Positions 21,628 through 34,694 of a stretch of 64,000 nt of DNA are shown here, piece after piece. The notes beneath the pieces are model-generated. The model did not search any database. It had not been told where the DNA came from and worked only from the letters and a program-made list of their open reading frames with translations. The translations under genes were made by a program, and so were the position numbers. This stretch comes from Coniferiporia sulphurascens (lineage: Eukaryota; Basidiomycota; Agaricomycetes; Hymenochaetales; Hymenochaetaceae). How positions within the stretch are numbered: the stretch's first letter is position 1; each line of letters begins with the position of its first letter. The DNA lies in NCBI GenBank assembly GCA_002794785.1, contig NBBA01000015.1:248001-312000 (forward strand), given 5' to 3'.

Positions 21628-23604
21628 TCAATCCTCGTCCCAATTGCCAGACTGCTGCGGTATTTTCGGTCCACCGGCAGGCTTGCTCATAATGATGCTG
21701 TCCACGGACAGCACGGCTACCGCTGCCTCAGTGGCGGATCGGATCGCCCATGACTTGGCCGCGAGCGAGTCGACAATGCCATGCTGCTGAGCGTCAAGCG
21801 TACCGTCGTTCTCGCCCTCGACATCGACGCCGATCGCCTCACCGCCCTTTTCCTGGTGGCGCGCCCACAGTCGGCTCAGCACCTCGTTGCCCTCGGTCCC
21901 GCCCAACGCGTTCTCTGCGAGTGTGCGCGGAACGACCTCGAGCGCCGTCGCGAAGCGGCGCACGGCATGCTGTGCGAGGCCCGTGAGCGCTGCGCCATGC
22001 GCCTCGATGCGCTTTGCGAGTTCGAGCTCCGTCGCGCCTGCGCCCGGGACGAGCCGCGCGTCACGCAGCAGCGCCTTCAGCACACTTGCGCCGTCGTCGA
22101 CCGCGCGCTCCAGATCGTCCAGCGCGTTCGTCGTCGCGCCGCGCAGCACGATTGTAGCAGTGCGCGTCTTCTCTCCTCGGACTGTGTCCGCACCGGCCTC
22201 GTCATCCGCAAGCTGCCGCAGCACCGTCACGCGATCGCCGCCGATTTCGGTCACCTCCATGACGTCTACGTAGCCCGCCTCCTCGGGTGTCGGTGCCCCC
22301 ATGCGCGCGAGCGGCGTCGCGTTGACGACACGGCAGAGCCGACGAAGGTCGAACTTGCTGAGCACTTTGAGAACGGCTATCCCTAGACGGTCGAGGAAGT
22401 GCATCGCCAGCTCGCCAACGGAAGACCCTGCAATGATGACCTTGACACCGGAGTCCGCAATCTCCTTGAAGATCTAAGGTAAAATGTAAATAATGTGATT
22501 AAGCACGTAAAAAAAGGAGCGCATACTTTTTCTATGTGCTTCTCTTCCCCACTCGTGAAGTTGAGCATCTCCTCTGCGTTGTGCAGTAATACTGTCCCTT
22601 TTGTCTCCGTCTGCGCAATGTCGAGGCCAGAGGTAAATACAGCGACTTTCGCTTTCGTCACGCGCTTCACGACACCTTCTGGTTCGCGATTGAAAACCAT
22701 ACCGCGGACGACTTTGCTACCCGCGAGACTACCGCCCATGATTTTTACCACGCGCACATTGTCTACGTTGAAATTCTTCGGGTTCGGAGGCATCACGACG
22801 AGAGCGGCCTCGGCGACAAGCGATGCGAGGATGTCCTCCGCGCCATACTGTTTGGAGGCAATTGCGGGTCGAAGTGCGGCAGAAAGGGTGTCGTGGGTGA
22901 GGGGAGAGGGAAGGGAGGAAGTTGAAAGTGCTGGAGGTGAAATGAACATTTAGTCAGAATTAGAGGAACGGGAGATGACGACACGCACTCTCGAGCTCTT
23001 CCAGCGTCTTTTTGCACGCCATCTCGTACCCCTGTGTCACCTCACTCGGATGCAGACCCATGATGAGAAGGTGTTCCGACACCTTAAGTAACTCCCCGGC
23101 GAGGATTAGGACTAGATTTGTCGCGTCGCCCATCTGCAGGGTTTGATGCAAGTTAGTTTATATAAACGATTCGCTCAGGCAATATAATCACAAACCTCCG
23201 TCTCCTGCGCCTGCGCAGCCATCACAAGAAGCTTCGCTGCAGGGTGTACCACCTCGATCTCGCGGATGATAGTCGCAGCATCGGAAGTAACAAACAATCT
23301 GCCAAGATGGTTGACGAGAAGCTTGTTGCGGCCTGCATAGTGTCACCTTTCTCGGTCAGTATTTCTTGACAGCGGGAAATGAGTAGCGCATGCGTACCAT
23401 TAGGGCCAAAGCTTGTCCTCACGAGATCTGAAAGCTCTGCTATGGCTTGGATGTTGCGCAAGACCGCGTCCTCGAGGCCTTGCAGGTGCTAAACGGCAGT
23501 AATCGCGGTCAGACGATGCCTCCGACAGAATGCAGATTTTCGCATACTTTGTAGCCATCCTTGAAGAGCTGAAGATTGTTCGATTTCGGTACTTTGAGGG
23601 ACAT
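21628..23604 (-). CDS. CCT8: T-complex protein 1 subunit theta (CCT8)
   Basis: Subunit of the cytosolic chaperonin that folds actin and tubulin. Start ATG at 23602-23604 (MSLKVPKSNNLQLFKDGYK); at least five introns, all GT/AG. Signature blocks in order: DLVRTSFGPNGRNKLLVNHL, LFVTSDAATIIREIEVVHPA, GDATNLVLILAGELL, VKIMGGSLAGSKVVRGMVFN, VRGEKTRTATIVLRGATTNA, RLVPGAGATELELAKRI and SWAIRSATEAAVAVLSVDSI, ending MSKPAGGPKIPQQSGNWDED. The theta-specific parts match CCT8 rather than other subunits. One position differs from the group II norm: GDATN replaces the usual GDGTN beside the ATP site. Length is about 545 residues, as expected. Confidence 0.93.
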
Positions 23605-25468
23605 CTTGTTGTCGTCGTCGTCGTATATGGGCTCGACGTAGAGCGGCAAGTTTTAGGAGATTCGAGAATGCAATTTCAAGTCGGGAGGTCCTAACGCGTA
23701 CCTTCCTTTTCTGGAACACGCGCGGTTTGCGACTTTTAATGACTAAGCAAAGAGAAAGAAAAAGTTCGATACTGGGTACTACACCTTTCACTTCCCTTTC
23801 ACGATCCATAGAATCCAGCGAGCCAATCACAAACCACACATCAAGATATCCGTGCGCTGGAGGAGCCCCACTATATTAGTTTTGAAAATAAGTACTGTCA
23901 ATCACCCTACAATCGACTCCTTGAGTCATATTGACTGCCTTGGGACTCATGCCGCGCTTTCAATGGCGAACTATGGAGCAAATAAAAATTCCTCGATTCA
24001 GTTGTGGTTCTTATTATTCCCCTGGTCTGAAAGCTTGAAGCCTGTCGGTGCGGGAGGCTCGCAACAATTCAAATCAGGTGGCCTTGATCAAGTCTTGTAC
24101 GTTTTTGTCATCAATATATTGAACAAAATCTCGCTATTCGCAACTTAAGCATCATAGGAAAGATCAGCCCTCGTCCTATAGCTAAAATGTCTGCTCTGGA
24201 ATTCCTTTTGACTTTCACTATGCGACGATGGCCAATGAACTTCGGCTGAATACCCATAATTCTCTTTAGTTTCACCACGGAAGTTGAAAATAGCAGGGGC
24301 CTACTCCGTCCGACAGCCGTTTAAAACCATGGAGTTGCGTGCTGCCGTTTCTCCTAGGATTGACTACTTTGTCAGTCAGTCATGGAAGCTTCTTCCCGAT
24401 CCTCTGCGCAAAATTACTAGGCCGTCGGACGTCTGGACCGGTGCGCGTACCGTGACTGCATTGATTTGATATTTTCTCGATCGTCAACTTCCCAGCCACA
24501 TTTTATCTCGTCCTCTCACGATCCATCCAAAATATGGGCGGGGGAGTCGCGACTATATCTGGGTGGATATCTCGTATGCCGGATGCGGCCAAGGCTGGTC
24601 ACATTTGTCTTTGGTCTTTGATTCTGGAGTGGACAACAAAAGGAGAGAACCTGTGGTGGCGCCTTGAAACCCGTCAATGATGCGAAGTGATTTAAAGGAG
24701 ACAAGAGCCTATAGCTTGATATTGTGAGTAAGGATATTATCACTAAAAAGCTGCATTATGGACTTTGGAGGCAGTAACAAGATATAATGCAGGCCCGCCG
24801 ATCGCGTTAATCCGATACTCTGGCGGCAGAGTAGGCTGCTAGAAGGCGCGGACTCTTTCTGCGCAGTTTTCACTTCTTCTACACGGCCGCTACGTGGCAT
24901 ACATGCACATGGCATCTATCCTGATCTTCGATGCCTCCGCAGCATGGTTACGTTATGCTTAGAATATGGATGCACGGGCTCGTCTAGTACATGAACTATA
25001 TGTGAACAGGCTGCCGTCACGGCTGCTTTGTCGGATACTAGTACCACAACGACTGACCGAGTTGGCTCAGATCGTCCCTGCTTGCTTGTCTATTATCGTC
25101 TATGTTTATTGTCTTCCGCTTTGTGCGGGCCTTTTCAGCACCCAGCAGTAGTATAGCGCGGCCGGTTGAGCTTCTATAAATGCCTGATCGAGCTCGCGGA
25201 TCGTGGGAATTCCACGCAGTGCGCACAAAGGGCGGAGCTGTTCCCGTTTTGCGCTCAGCCAGATTAGCGGCAAACATGTACGCGCCAGTTATCTGCCCTC
25301 TTTCTTCCCAACTTCCACTACCTCTTCCTAGCACTGTTTGTGGCCTCGTCTTCAAGCACGACGCGCCGCGACGCGTCTATCTCCATCTCTGGCCCTTATA
25401 CTCTGCGAGAGACGCGCCAGACTTCCTCTTAGACCCGTGCGACTGATCGTGGCTCGTGGCTGCCCAAG
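23605..25468. other. Gene-free stretch, 1.86 kb
   Basis: Between the CCT8 start and the RGG-protein start. All frames are short, broken by stops and without family motifs. AT content is higher than in neighbouring genes. It holds two promoters facing away from each other and may hide a decayed gene, but I can support none. Confidence 0.5.
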
Positions 25469-27170
25469 ATGCCCAAGCGCGAGCCTACCCCAGAGCCGGC
25501 CGACGATTCCAAGTATCTCATCATCAACTATCCGTATCCTCTCCATGCGAATATGAGCATCGAGTCGGAGAGATACACATTTGCCCACTGGGTAGCGTCG
25601 TGCATTGGCAAGGACTTTCTCCTTGCTATCTACCACAAGCCTTCGGTATTCCCCTCCTTCAATGCTACTCATGCGAAAATCCCTGCTTACACGGTGTCGT
25701 CGTTTCCTTAGGCCCCAAACATGGTCATTATCGAGGTCGCAAAGTCTTGCCCCAGGACTAATGATTTCCTTGGTGCCCACAAATGGCGCGAGTTCTTAAA
25801 AAATCCGGAGGCGGATGAGGTCCAAAATGAGAGCAAAGTTTATTATTGTCACTATAAGTCCGGGCGTGAAGTCCAAAAGAATGGTAAGCATTGTTTGGCC
25901 CAGTGATCTCGATGCGCATACACTCTGTCATATGTCTGGAATTCTCCTCCGGACTCTCGGTTATCTCTTTGAGAATCGCAGTATTACTAAGAATATCGTG
26001 TGCCTGAAGGTTGGAAGCTTATCGACGTTTGTGAGCCTTGGTTTAAGAATTATGACCCGTACACAAGGTGTGTTCGTTTCTATGTGCGCTCTATTTCTTA
26101 GTTTTGAGACGTTTAAATTTGACTATCAGCCCGTTTGTATGCCACCCTTATCCTGAGTCCTCCTTCTGTGAAGTGCCTCCAGAAACGCAGACAGACTACG
26201 CATTGTGCCGTCATCTACCATCTGATGTTTTCGTCAGACATAAGTCTAATATAAAGCAAAGCGCCGCTGGTCTGTTTATCATCTTAACTGATCAGCCCGT
26301 CGAAATGATGTTAAGTCTTGCTCTGTCTCAGTCCCAGGCTCTGAGGTGTATTATACGAACAAAATGTCTAGCGTGGCCGTCCCCGTCCAACCCAAGCCGT
26401 CGAGATCTTTTTCCGGAGCTGTATCACGAATGTCTTCGCGCACAAACATAGAATGTACTGGGCTTTTATTTTATTTTTGATCTTGTGGCTGATCTATTTC
26501 CGATTTATCAGGGCCGAAAGCGTCATCAAAGTCGTACTCCGACGCCTCGAAATCCGCGAGCTTGCGGTCCGTAATTGCATCAGACCTTGCGGACCCAATT
26601 CTTTCTGTTCCTCCGGGATTAGGCTATCCTCCAGGGCTCGTCTTTCCCAGGGCGGATCAGTCACCGAGCCCCGGCTGGGGCTGGGAAGCAACCTCCGAAG
26701 CTACAGTGTCCAACGACACCTCCGACTGGCCCAGCAGCGCCGACGTCATCGCCACCAAGCTCTCCGAGACAGCACTCAGCGACAGGAAAGAGCCTGGACG
26801 TGAGTCTGCCGAAGACGATGGGCAGTACTGGACCGAGCAACCAATACGTCCAGTTGACTGGGACAAGCCTATATGTCCCGAGCACAAAGTCTTCTGCAGG
26901 CCGGGAATCTGTCAAGTCATGGCGAAGATCGAGCGTGACAAGAAACGAGAGGCTGAGAGGCAAAAGAATGGCGACAGCCGTGATGGCGGTTGGACGCAAA
27001 CAAAGTCAGGTAGAGGAGGTGAGTGCCCATGGATATAGATGCCCACTTTTATTGAACGCGAGTTCATGCTTTTTTTTGCCGCAGGAGGTCGGGGCCGTGG
27101 TCGCGGCGGACAAACTCGTGGAAATAGAGGCCGCGGTGGTGGAGGCAGAGGAAGAGGCGGATGGTGCTAA
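25469..27170 (+). CDS. RGG-box protein of unknown function
   Basis: Intron-rich gene, ATG at 25469. Supported exons: 25469-25645, 25712-25883, 25992-26067, from 26130, one through 26525-27018, and 27085-27170. Splicing between 26200 and 26525 is uncertain. The N-terminal part reads SKYLIINYPYPLHANMSIES, KWREFLKNPEADEVQNESKV and EYRVPEGWKLIDVCEPWFKN, with CHPYPESSFCEVPPET after it. A Cys/His cluster (CPEHKVFCRPGICQVMAKIE) precedes a charged helix. The C-terminus is a glycine-arginine box (GRGGGRGRGRGGQTRGNRGR, ending GRGGWC), typical of RNA-binding proteins and arginine methylation targets. I do not recognise the family; an RNA-associated role is inferred from the RGG tail only. Confidence 0.65.
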
Positions 27171-27719
27171 ATAATGAACATCCGCCCACCCGTCCGTGCT
27201 CCAGAAGTCTTTGCTAGGAGTCTAACTGCATTGATCTGGTAAATTCACATTGTTCGAGCCTCACATTTCCCGCTCCTCTCGTCAAGCAAACCTCCTACCA
27301 CTTGCCATAACTACTTTGCTGTTGTACTGTTGTACCAAGCTCTCAACAAAAAGTGTCCTAAATGCTTTCTTCCTCTCCGTGTCCTCACTGTTCGATCATT
27401 GGTTTATACACGTACACGCCCGTGAAATTTCCGCTTACGTTGCCAAAGCTCGATGAAACGGAAGTAAAAATTATGAATACCTAAGATGGTCGAGCCGGGT
27501 TTCCGTTGTTATCGCTGTTTACATCGAGAGCGCGGAATGAGTCGATGATCCACGCGTTCATAAATTTGCCTAATAATTAATGCTTCTTTCCTCGTCCCAT
27601 CGTTCACCAGGCTAGAACCATACTATACGTCGTTACCTTTGATATTATGGGCGCGTAATAATACCAATGATACGGCTTGTTGTATTGGAACGCCCGACAT
27701 TTTGAAATCTGTCGAAACA
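27171..27719. other. Intergenic, RGG gene 3' flank
   Basis: 549 nt without coding signal, between the RGG gene and NTPase remnant D. A GTTCGAGCC motif near 27250 recalls a tRNA B box, but no A box or cloverleaf fits around it. Confidence 0.5.
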
Positions 27720-28810
27720 CGTCTACCGCACTGGCAGGGTCTATATCAGCGCCCGCGTACACTGGTCCATCTACTTCCTCGCTAAGAGCCGGTACTAGAA
27801 CTACATCCCATTTGGCGCCTTCTCCGGTGAGAATTACCCCCGAAGTCGCTCCTACAGTAGGTTCAGCAGGCGTCCTACGATGAAAAGAAACCCTCCCAGA
27901 ATAACGAAGCAGATGGAGCGCCGGTGTTCGCTGCCTGTAAAGAAGGCCACATGTCCGCGCTTCCCTTCGATCTTGAAGAGGTTCTTCCATACACAGAACA
28001 TGTCAAATACTGCTCGTCAGTGCAACTCCTTGTCTTTTCTAATGGACTTGATATATTTGCTGGACGGGCTGGCACACCATACATGTATACTGTATACCGT
28101 GTAGGTCCTGCCATTTTTGCTTCTGACGATCGTTTTGTTCGCACACAAATCCGGGATATTGATTGTAGCGAAGACTGTTCGGATCGTGGACTGAGCATTG
28201 TCTTCATCATCAAGAATCCCTGGTTTTGAACCGTTCCATTCCGTTGAACAAGCCACAGCGATTGATCCTGATGTTTTTTTTAAATTTGCGTTTGAATAAC
28301 ACCGGGTTGTTTCTCGCGCACGTTCGTTCCCTAAATGAGGGAAAGAATGGTGTCAATTGGTCCTTCATTATTTGCACAAAGCAGTACGGCGCTGCGAGCT
28401 GTCAAGGGCATTAGATATCGCCGACGAACTAGAAGATAGTCACGGTCGTGCATTTAGGTAAAGTGATTCAAAGGTATGCTCTTCCGTATATAGCAAAGCC
28501 GGCTTGGCTTGAATGCCTCGTTTTTACAATCACGAACGCGGCTTTCGAGAGCGGCAGGGCGAGCCTCGGAGGTTAACATAGTCACTATGTCCTTTGGAAG
28601 TAGAGGGCCCGAGTTCGACTTACAGAATACTATGCATACAGTTTTTGATCTTTTGCTTCCGCCGCTCACGAGCAAGGTCTGTCAAGGAGTTGAATTCGCG
28701 AGGAATTCGCTGGGCTAGACATACAGGGGACTGCTTGCCCGTCAGAGAACTGGGCGTCGTCAATGTTGCTGAACGCTTGGCAGATAAGAATACAGTTCAA
28801 TCGTCAAAAT
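27720..28810 (-). pseudogene. Crinkler-like NTPase remnant D
   Basis: Heavily decayed minus-strand copy of the C-terminal half of the NTPase family. 28670-28800 matches the block that in intact copies reads FACLAQRIPLEF. 28500-28600 matches the block around SEPLLSEAAFAIMQNKGF. 28017-28256 still reads GILDDEDNAQSTIRTVFA and VRSKNGRTYTVYSI. 27720-27990 matches the tail. Several frameshifts and stops occur, and about 450 bp of the middle are missing between 28450 and 28260. The NTPase half is absent. It is clearly older than copies A and C. Confidence 0.7.
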
Positions 28811-28983
28811 AGTAAGATGTTCCCACGCATGTAATATTTGTGTACATTTGTGTACATGACTCAGCGGGACCGCGTATTTCCGCCAAGAATATGATGTACG
28901 TCACGGCAATATTTTGGCAAAGTACCACTTAGTACGGTGGACCTCAGCGGTTCAGCTCACCTTGAAGTAATTGATAGCAGGAA

Positions 28984-29261
28984 ATGGCTCAGAAAACAAG
29001 CCAGGAACCATCTTGTCAGGACGAGGGTACGTTTCTCACCTCGTGTATCCGCGAAACTTTACCAACTTGCATCAACTTAAAGCGTGCGATCTGCAGGCCT
29101 GTCTTAATAAAAATACGTACAAGCCAGACAGATGCGACGCGCACATTCGGCGGCTTTACGAGTGTTGTCAAGCTATGTACGACGCGTCGGGCGGAAAGGC
29201 GGAATCGACGGCCTGTCCGAACCAGCGCGTCGTGCAGAGGTGGTTTAAGAACCATCCTTGA
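28984..29261 (+). CDS. CMC4: Cx9C mitochondrial protein Cmc4
   Basis: Two exons, 28984-29026 and 29083-29261, give 73 residues. The twin-cysteine CHCH pattern is present: PSCQDEACDLQACLNKNTY, then CDAHIRRLYECCQAMYD. This spacing and the downstream RRLYECC match the Cmc4 family of small proteins imported into the mitochondrial intermembrane space by Mia40 and linked to respiratory-chain assembly. The C-terminal tail (VVQRWFKNHP) is longer than in yeast. An alternative start further upstream without splicing would lose the first cysteine pair, which supports the spliced model. Confidence 0.88.
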
Positions 29262-30317
29262 TTTACAGTGTATGTCTCCGCACCGTGTCCCAGTTCCCGA
29301 GGCCAATAAATTATCCCAGTCGGGTTGTACTTACTTATCAGAAAGGCACATCAGGCACCTTCCCTCTTTGCGCGCCATTCTAGCATCAAGATCCGGCTCT
29401 GTTTAATAGATTTTACATCTGTCGAGCGCAAATTCGGATAGTTGCTGTAGACGAAGTCACGCAACAATCTTCGTCTCTCCTTACGATGCTATATGGTGGT
29501 GCTGTGCCTCGCCCCTCGAATACCAACTCAAGACACTCTCTGTACCTTTCCTATGCTATTCAAATTGCACGGCGAACGTGTATCGCAAAATTTCGTGCCC
29601 GATGCCCGATAACGAAGTGTACTTCAATCCGGATAAGCGGTGTCGATCAAAAGTAGTCATGCAAAGAGTCTGTCGCACATCTTGGATTTGGAAAAATATG
29701 TGCTGCAGTCGACTTTGTTAACAAGGTACCGCCTACCCTGGTTTAGCTCATTTCAAAAATGGGTTCCAGAGATTGATTCGGCGACCGCCCGCTGTCTGCC
29801 TGAAACTCTGTCCACAATGGGGTGTCTTGTTCTCCACGCTGCCTCTGTCAAGTTCCCCAGATGCTCGCCATTTCTTCGGGTGCTGGTGACAGGTCCATTC
29901 AGGTGACGCCTTAACGCCCGACGACGGGCGCTTTCCCATTCAATCGCGACCTACTTCGGGTTCGGACTTCGGCCTGGCCCTTCTTCAGCAGGCAAATATG
30001 TTGACTCGCAAGGTTTCATCTTTCCGACTCACTTCTTTTTTTAGTTTAACCATGATTGCATTAGACATGTTCTACAGCGCCCATGGGTCAGAGCGGTTCG
30101 ATTCGAGAAGTTTACCGATCAGACTTTCGTCGGTTTGCAAATCATGCGTCGGTCTCCCGAGCTCCCGACGTTTTTTTCCCGATTTATCACCATCGTGTTT
30201 CGGCTCCTGAGTATCCTAGAGTATAAAGCCTCATACGAATGCCTTCCCTCCATCCAACTCCTCTTACCTTGGTTTCTCCCCATAGTACTCCCTCAGCCAG
30301 TCCTCAGTCTTCTCAAA
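29262..30317. other. Gene-free stretch upstream of the triple-repeat gene
   Basis: 1.06 kb of intergenic sequence. Frames are short and unconvincing. Pyrimidine-rich sequence directly before the ATG at 30318 looks like a fungal leader. Nothing else recognised. Confidence 0.5.
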
Positions 30318-33300
30318 ATGTGTCTTGGAAACCGTGCCGAAAGTTCCTCCCAATACATCAACGCTCAGCTGGGGGCACTTTACAATAATGCTGTCGAGTG
30401 CACGGCCAAGCATGGGACAGGCCTCAGGCCGACGATGAGCGCAGTCGAGTACTCGACGTGTCTCTATGAGTTCTATGGCCCTGGAAGGCATGGCCGCCAT
30501 CAGCCTTCACGCTATGACCTGGCGTTCTTCGCTATGTTCGGCCGTCCGCGTCTGGAGTTCGTGTGCAACCACGAAGTAATCCTTTTTCTCGACATTCAGG
30601 AAGGCCACTTTAACCTCGACTTTACGAAGACATCGCCCAACCGGTACGTTTTAATGGCCTCCTTTCCCCCGTAGAAGACTTCTTTTAACCTTCATACTCT
30701 TGTTTAGAGAACTTCACGAGACGATTGAGAACTGGACTGTAGCTTTCCGGATCACTTATAGTACCCATCATATCGAAAAGTACTCCTGCCCTGCTATCGG
30801 CAACGCTAATAACTATACAATTAGCCATCATGTTTTGGACATGGATTGTAAGAATTTCATTCCTTTGCTAGGCGCCGCGCGCTAATTCTGGTCTTCTTTT
30901 AAGCCGCCGTTTTCGTCCCGGAACACTCTGACTTTCCGGGACTGACGTCCGTCGATGAGCGCGGTTACTACACTAAGGAGCGCAAGCTCACTGCGCTCAC
31001 GCAATACTTCACCAAGTTTTACCTGCCAACGATTAAACGCGCGGGCCACCACGTTCTTTACTCACTCCCAGATTTCGACAACCTGTCGAGCACTACAGCC
31101 GGCATCGACTACTCCGTCATCAACAAGCACACACTCACGACTGACACACTTTTTGGCGTTAGTGTTGTCGACATTAATACATTCCTTCGTGGTCTGTGGC
31201 TCCAGTCGGCATCGTTCATCGATGAGCACGGTCTTTCGTTTGACACTGTCTCGAAGACCTCCCTTGCGGAACTCAGGACACCAACAGATGGAATTGACGG
31301 CATGCACATGCACTTGTTTTTCAACCCACTCTACATACAGCCTTTGTGCAAGCGTGAGGTCGTCTTGTATCTCAACATCCAGGACATTTATGTCTTCTTG
31401 GAAGGAAGCTTTTCCGGGTACATCTTATTTTCCTCCTTTCTTTTTTCCGTTTTTCTGATCCTCTACGACCAGAAAACCCGCGCATAAACTGAGAGATTGG
31501 AAGATTGCACTGATTGTCGGCATCATCTTCGAGGAGACTGACGAAGGTTCCTCCAAACGCATCAGGCTTGACCTCAACAGTACGTTTCGAACATCGCTTT
31601 CCCCTGTGACTTCCTGATCATTTCCCCAGCTGCCCGCTTCTGCGAACATCTTTCTGTGTTTGGTGATTATTATGACACTGAGATGCTTGTTCGTATCAAA
31701 ACCACGTTGACTCGCTACATCACCACATACTATATCAGCATCCTCGAGACTTCGAAGATGACCGTCATCTACCATTACGACAAGCGCATCCACGTGGATA
31801 TTCTTGTGACGGGTACTGAAGAAGGTGAAGCCGAGGGCGAGGAGACTTGCTCTGGAGATGATTTCCACGTGAACGACTGCACATGTGAGGATGAGGCTTC
31901 GTGCGGGCACACAGGCGGCGTACGCTGGGGGATCCTCACTAAGAAGGTCATTACACACACTCAAACCGCTGACTTTGACTTTGTCACCGCTTTGACGCAG
32001 GGCTCGATTAATGCCCACTTCAAAAAGCTCTGGGAGGTCGCGAGCCGTCGTTTTAAGCTTTCCAAAACGACGAAGACGTGGGAATCAGCAGAGTTGGAAA
32101 TGGAGACGTGCCTTGCAGACTACTCGTTCGTCCACACTGATCACGGCGATGAAGTTTTCTTTGCGTCTAGTATAGCCCCGGTGAAGGTCCAGCTAGTGTG
32201 CAAGGAGGGCTCATATAGAGTTATCTTTTACTTGCACCTTGTCGAAGGCTCCTTGAAGACTTTGGGAGAAGGAAAGAGTCTCCAGCCTGGGTAAGTGACG
32301 ACGCCGCATCTCCAGCCATATGTTTGTATCTTGATCTTTATTCGTCTAGATCCCAATCCTATCCTTTCGCAAACTGGCGCCTTGCCTTTGAGGTCGATCT
32401 TAAGCTCATCGATGCAACGGTTGATTCCGTTCCGGAAGTGATCCTTAAGCGCTTCGGAAGTCTTAAGCACTCAACTATCAAACAGCTTGTCCTTGACTTA
32501 TCTAGTTAGTTTTACAGTTCTCTCGCATAAGCTCTTAAGTCGCTGAACAACTTCATCCTTACAGCTGCTAAGTTTAGCCTACCCCTTTCGACGATTCCGA
32601 GTCTGCTCTGTGGATCTGACTATCGCAGCATTCGCTCCCAGGGAGAGGCACTTATCTACTATGTACAAAAGTGTTTCTTCCCAACTTTCAAGCGGGCGCA
32701 CCACCATGTGCTCTACACGTTCCCCATTCTGGACCATGCCCTTCCTGGACAATTCAACAAGTTAACGTCGCTCAAGTTCCAGATCATTCCATTCAACTAT
32801 GGCCATGGCGCCAGTTACCTCGAGGGTCTCTATGGAAGTCACCGCTCAATCTTTGAGCGTAACTCGATTGTTATCATGGGCATGCTTGACAGCCGCCCAC
32901 TACCTTGTCACACTCTCCCGCGCGATATCAACTGGGTTTCTGGCCTTGGAAAGAATATTCCGTTCGGCACAGTATGCCTTTCCCGGAAGGTGTTCCTCGA
33001 GTCGCGACTCCTATCGTTGCTTGATCGCATCAACCGCGATACTACAATTGTCCCAACATTTTCGGGCGTCAATAACGGCGAATGGGTTCTCAAATTGACT
33101 ACTTGGGGAAAGCACGAAATGAAGAAGAACCATCCGTGCAATTGGCGCGATATTAAGACAAACGGTGACAGTCTCGATTTCGAATGGAAGAACAGGGACG
33201 AGTGGCGCTACGAGCACGAGGGTGACTTCGATGTCAATGGCCTTTACACCGTTAACTGTGAGCATAAGCTTTAGGCATTCGTATGCTCTTTACTGAAGTC

Positions 33301-34171
33301 TGTTTTTTAGGCACGACGCGCAACCATCTGTCTATCCCGACGAACCGCAGTTCGACCTCCATTGTCACAATCGAGGGGTCTACGAAACTTAATCTTTCTT
33401 ATGTCGGTCACGGTAAAGACTGGAAGTAAGCAGATCAATACTCGGCGCAGATTCATTTTTTCTCATGCCCAATTTCCAGGTCTGAAGTAGTCGTGTCTTG
33501 GGCCGCAAGTATCATGTTCACCTCCGATAAGTCCGGACTGAAAGTGCACCTCTCGCCTTCCAACATTGTGCCACATTTCAATTCGTCACACGGCACCCAA
33601 GCCTTCCCGGGAAACTCGACGCACACGATGGCATTCGCACATCTCAAGGAGGAGTTCCCCGGAACCATCGACTTCGACGCTCTTGTTAAAGAGCTGAAGC
33701 ACGGACTTGAGGGCGCGTGGATGGGCCTACAGGTATCTTCGCACGAGCTGAAGGTTGGATACCCGGTGTTCAATCGTCGCGGTGACCTCCTTCTCGAACT
33801 TGACGTGCTTTCTCACGCTGAGAATGGTGCGATCTTGAACGGTGTACACAGCAACGGGATGAATGGACGTGCAACGGGCGAACATTGGTTTCGTAAAGGT
33901 GATTGGTTCATTGCATCACCCCTTTTTGAAAGGTTATTCTAACCCACACAATCTTCCATCAGCCATCAGAACGCCGGCAATTGCGCTCCAGTCAGCAGCT
34001 TCACTGCCTATCGTGCGCTCTATTTCTTCCTCTAGCATGTCTGGGACCTCGATCATCTCGGAAACCACCACGGTCTCCAAGCAGTACACTGTCACGAAAG
34101 CAAGCAGTATTGAAGTCCACGACGATGTCGATGACTACTCAGAGACAGATGACGTGGGAGAGGAGCTGTAG
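30318..34171 (+). CDS. 1110-residue protein with three tandem repeats, unknown family
   Basis: Ten exons (30318-30643, 30708-30847, 30904-31417, 31473-31579, 31630-32290, 32350-32504, 32565-33257, 33311-33425, 33480-33892, 33963-34171) join in phase without a stop. Three repeats of about 220-250 residues begin near residues 85, 304 and 550. Each has, in order, a strand with xVxxxLxIxEG, a W-x-[VIL]-A-[FL] strand (ENWTVAFRI, RDWKIALIV, ANWRLAFEV), an LD[ML]x[ST]A[VRK]F turn (LDMDSAVF, LDLNTARF, LDLSTAKF) and a helix like YFTKFYLPTIKRAGHHVLY. A lipid-binding-like beta/alpha sandwich is possible but unproven. The tail is Ser/Thr-rich and acidic. No signal peptide or TM. A decayed copy lies at 44640-45215. 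Confidence 0.85.
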
Positions 34172-34694
34172 TTGGTGGTGTTCAAGAGTTCTCTGCTGCG
34201 GGTCTTTAGGCTGTTACTGAGTTAAATATTATGCAGGCTATGTCTAGGTTTTATGCGACCTGAATGTTGTCACCATTAATATTATTTGTCTCTTTTACAT
34301 ATATATATTCTGGGGAATCAGGGAAAATGGCAGGATGCGGATGAATTTGACTCGCCACGAAAAATCATTTTACACAAAAAGTGGCACTTTGGAAGCTCGA
34401 TACAAATGAAGTGGCATAGTATGGAGGATACTTGTATGGGAAGTTGGTAGTGGTCCGCGGGCACGGCGGTGATGTCACTGAATTTCCATTGGGCGAGTGC
34501 AACGATATGTTCGCGATCCAGTTTATTTGCCTTCAATATTACTGTCCTTCACCTTTCAAAGCTTCCGGACTCGGACAAGCAGCCATACCGCCTTCTTTCC
34601 CGACTGCCGGATGAGTGTTGAATACAGGAAGTTATAAAATGGCTTCAAGTATTTTATGCGTCTGTACCCTTCGTAAGCCAAATGAAGGAGCTTA
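34172..34694. other. Intergenic, triple-repeat gene 3' flank
   Basis: 523 nt without coding signal. The first 60 nt are also present at the end of the decayed copy near 44640-44690, so the duplication included the 3' UTR. Confidence 0.5.

Noticed and set aside
27245..27265. tRNA B-box-like GTTCGAGCC
   Set aside because: No A box, acceptor stem or anticodon loop can be placed around it.
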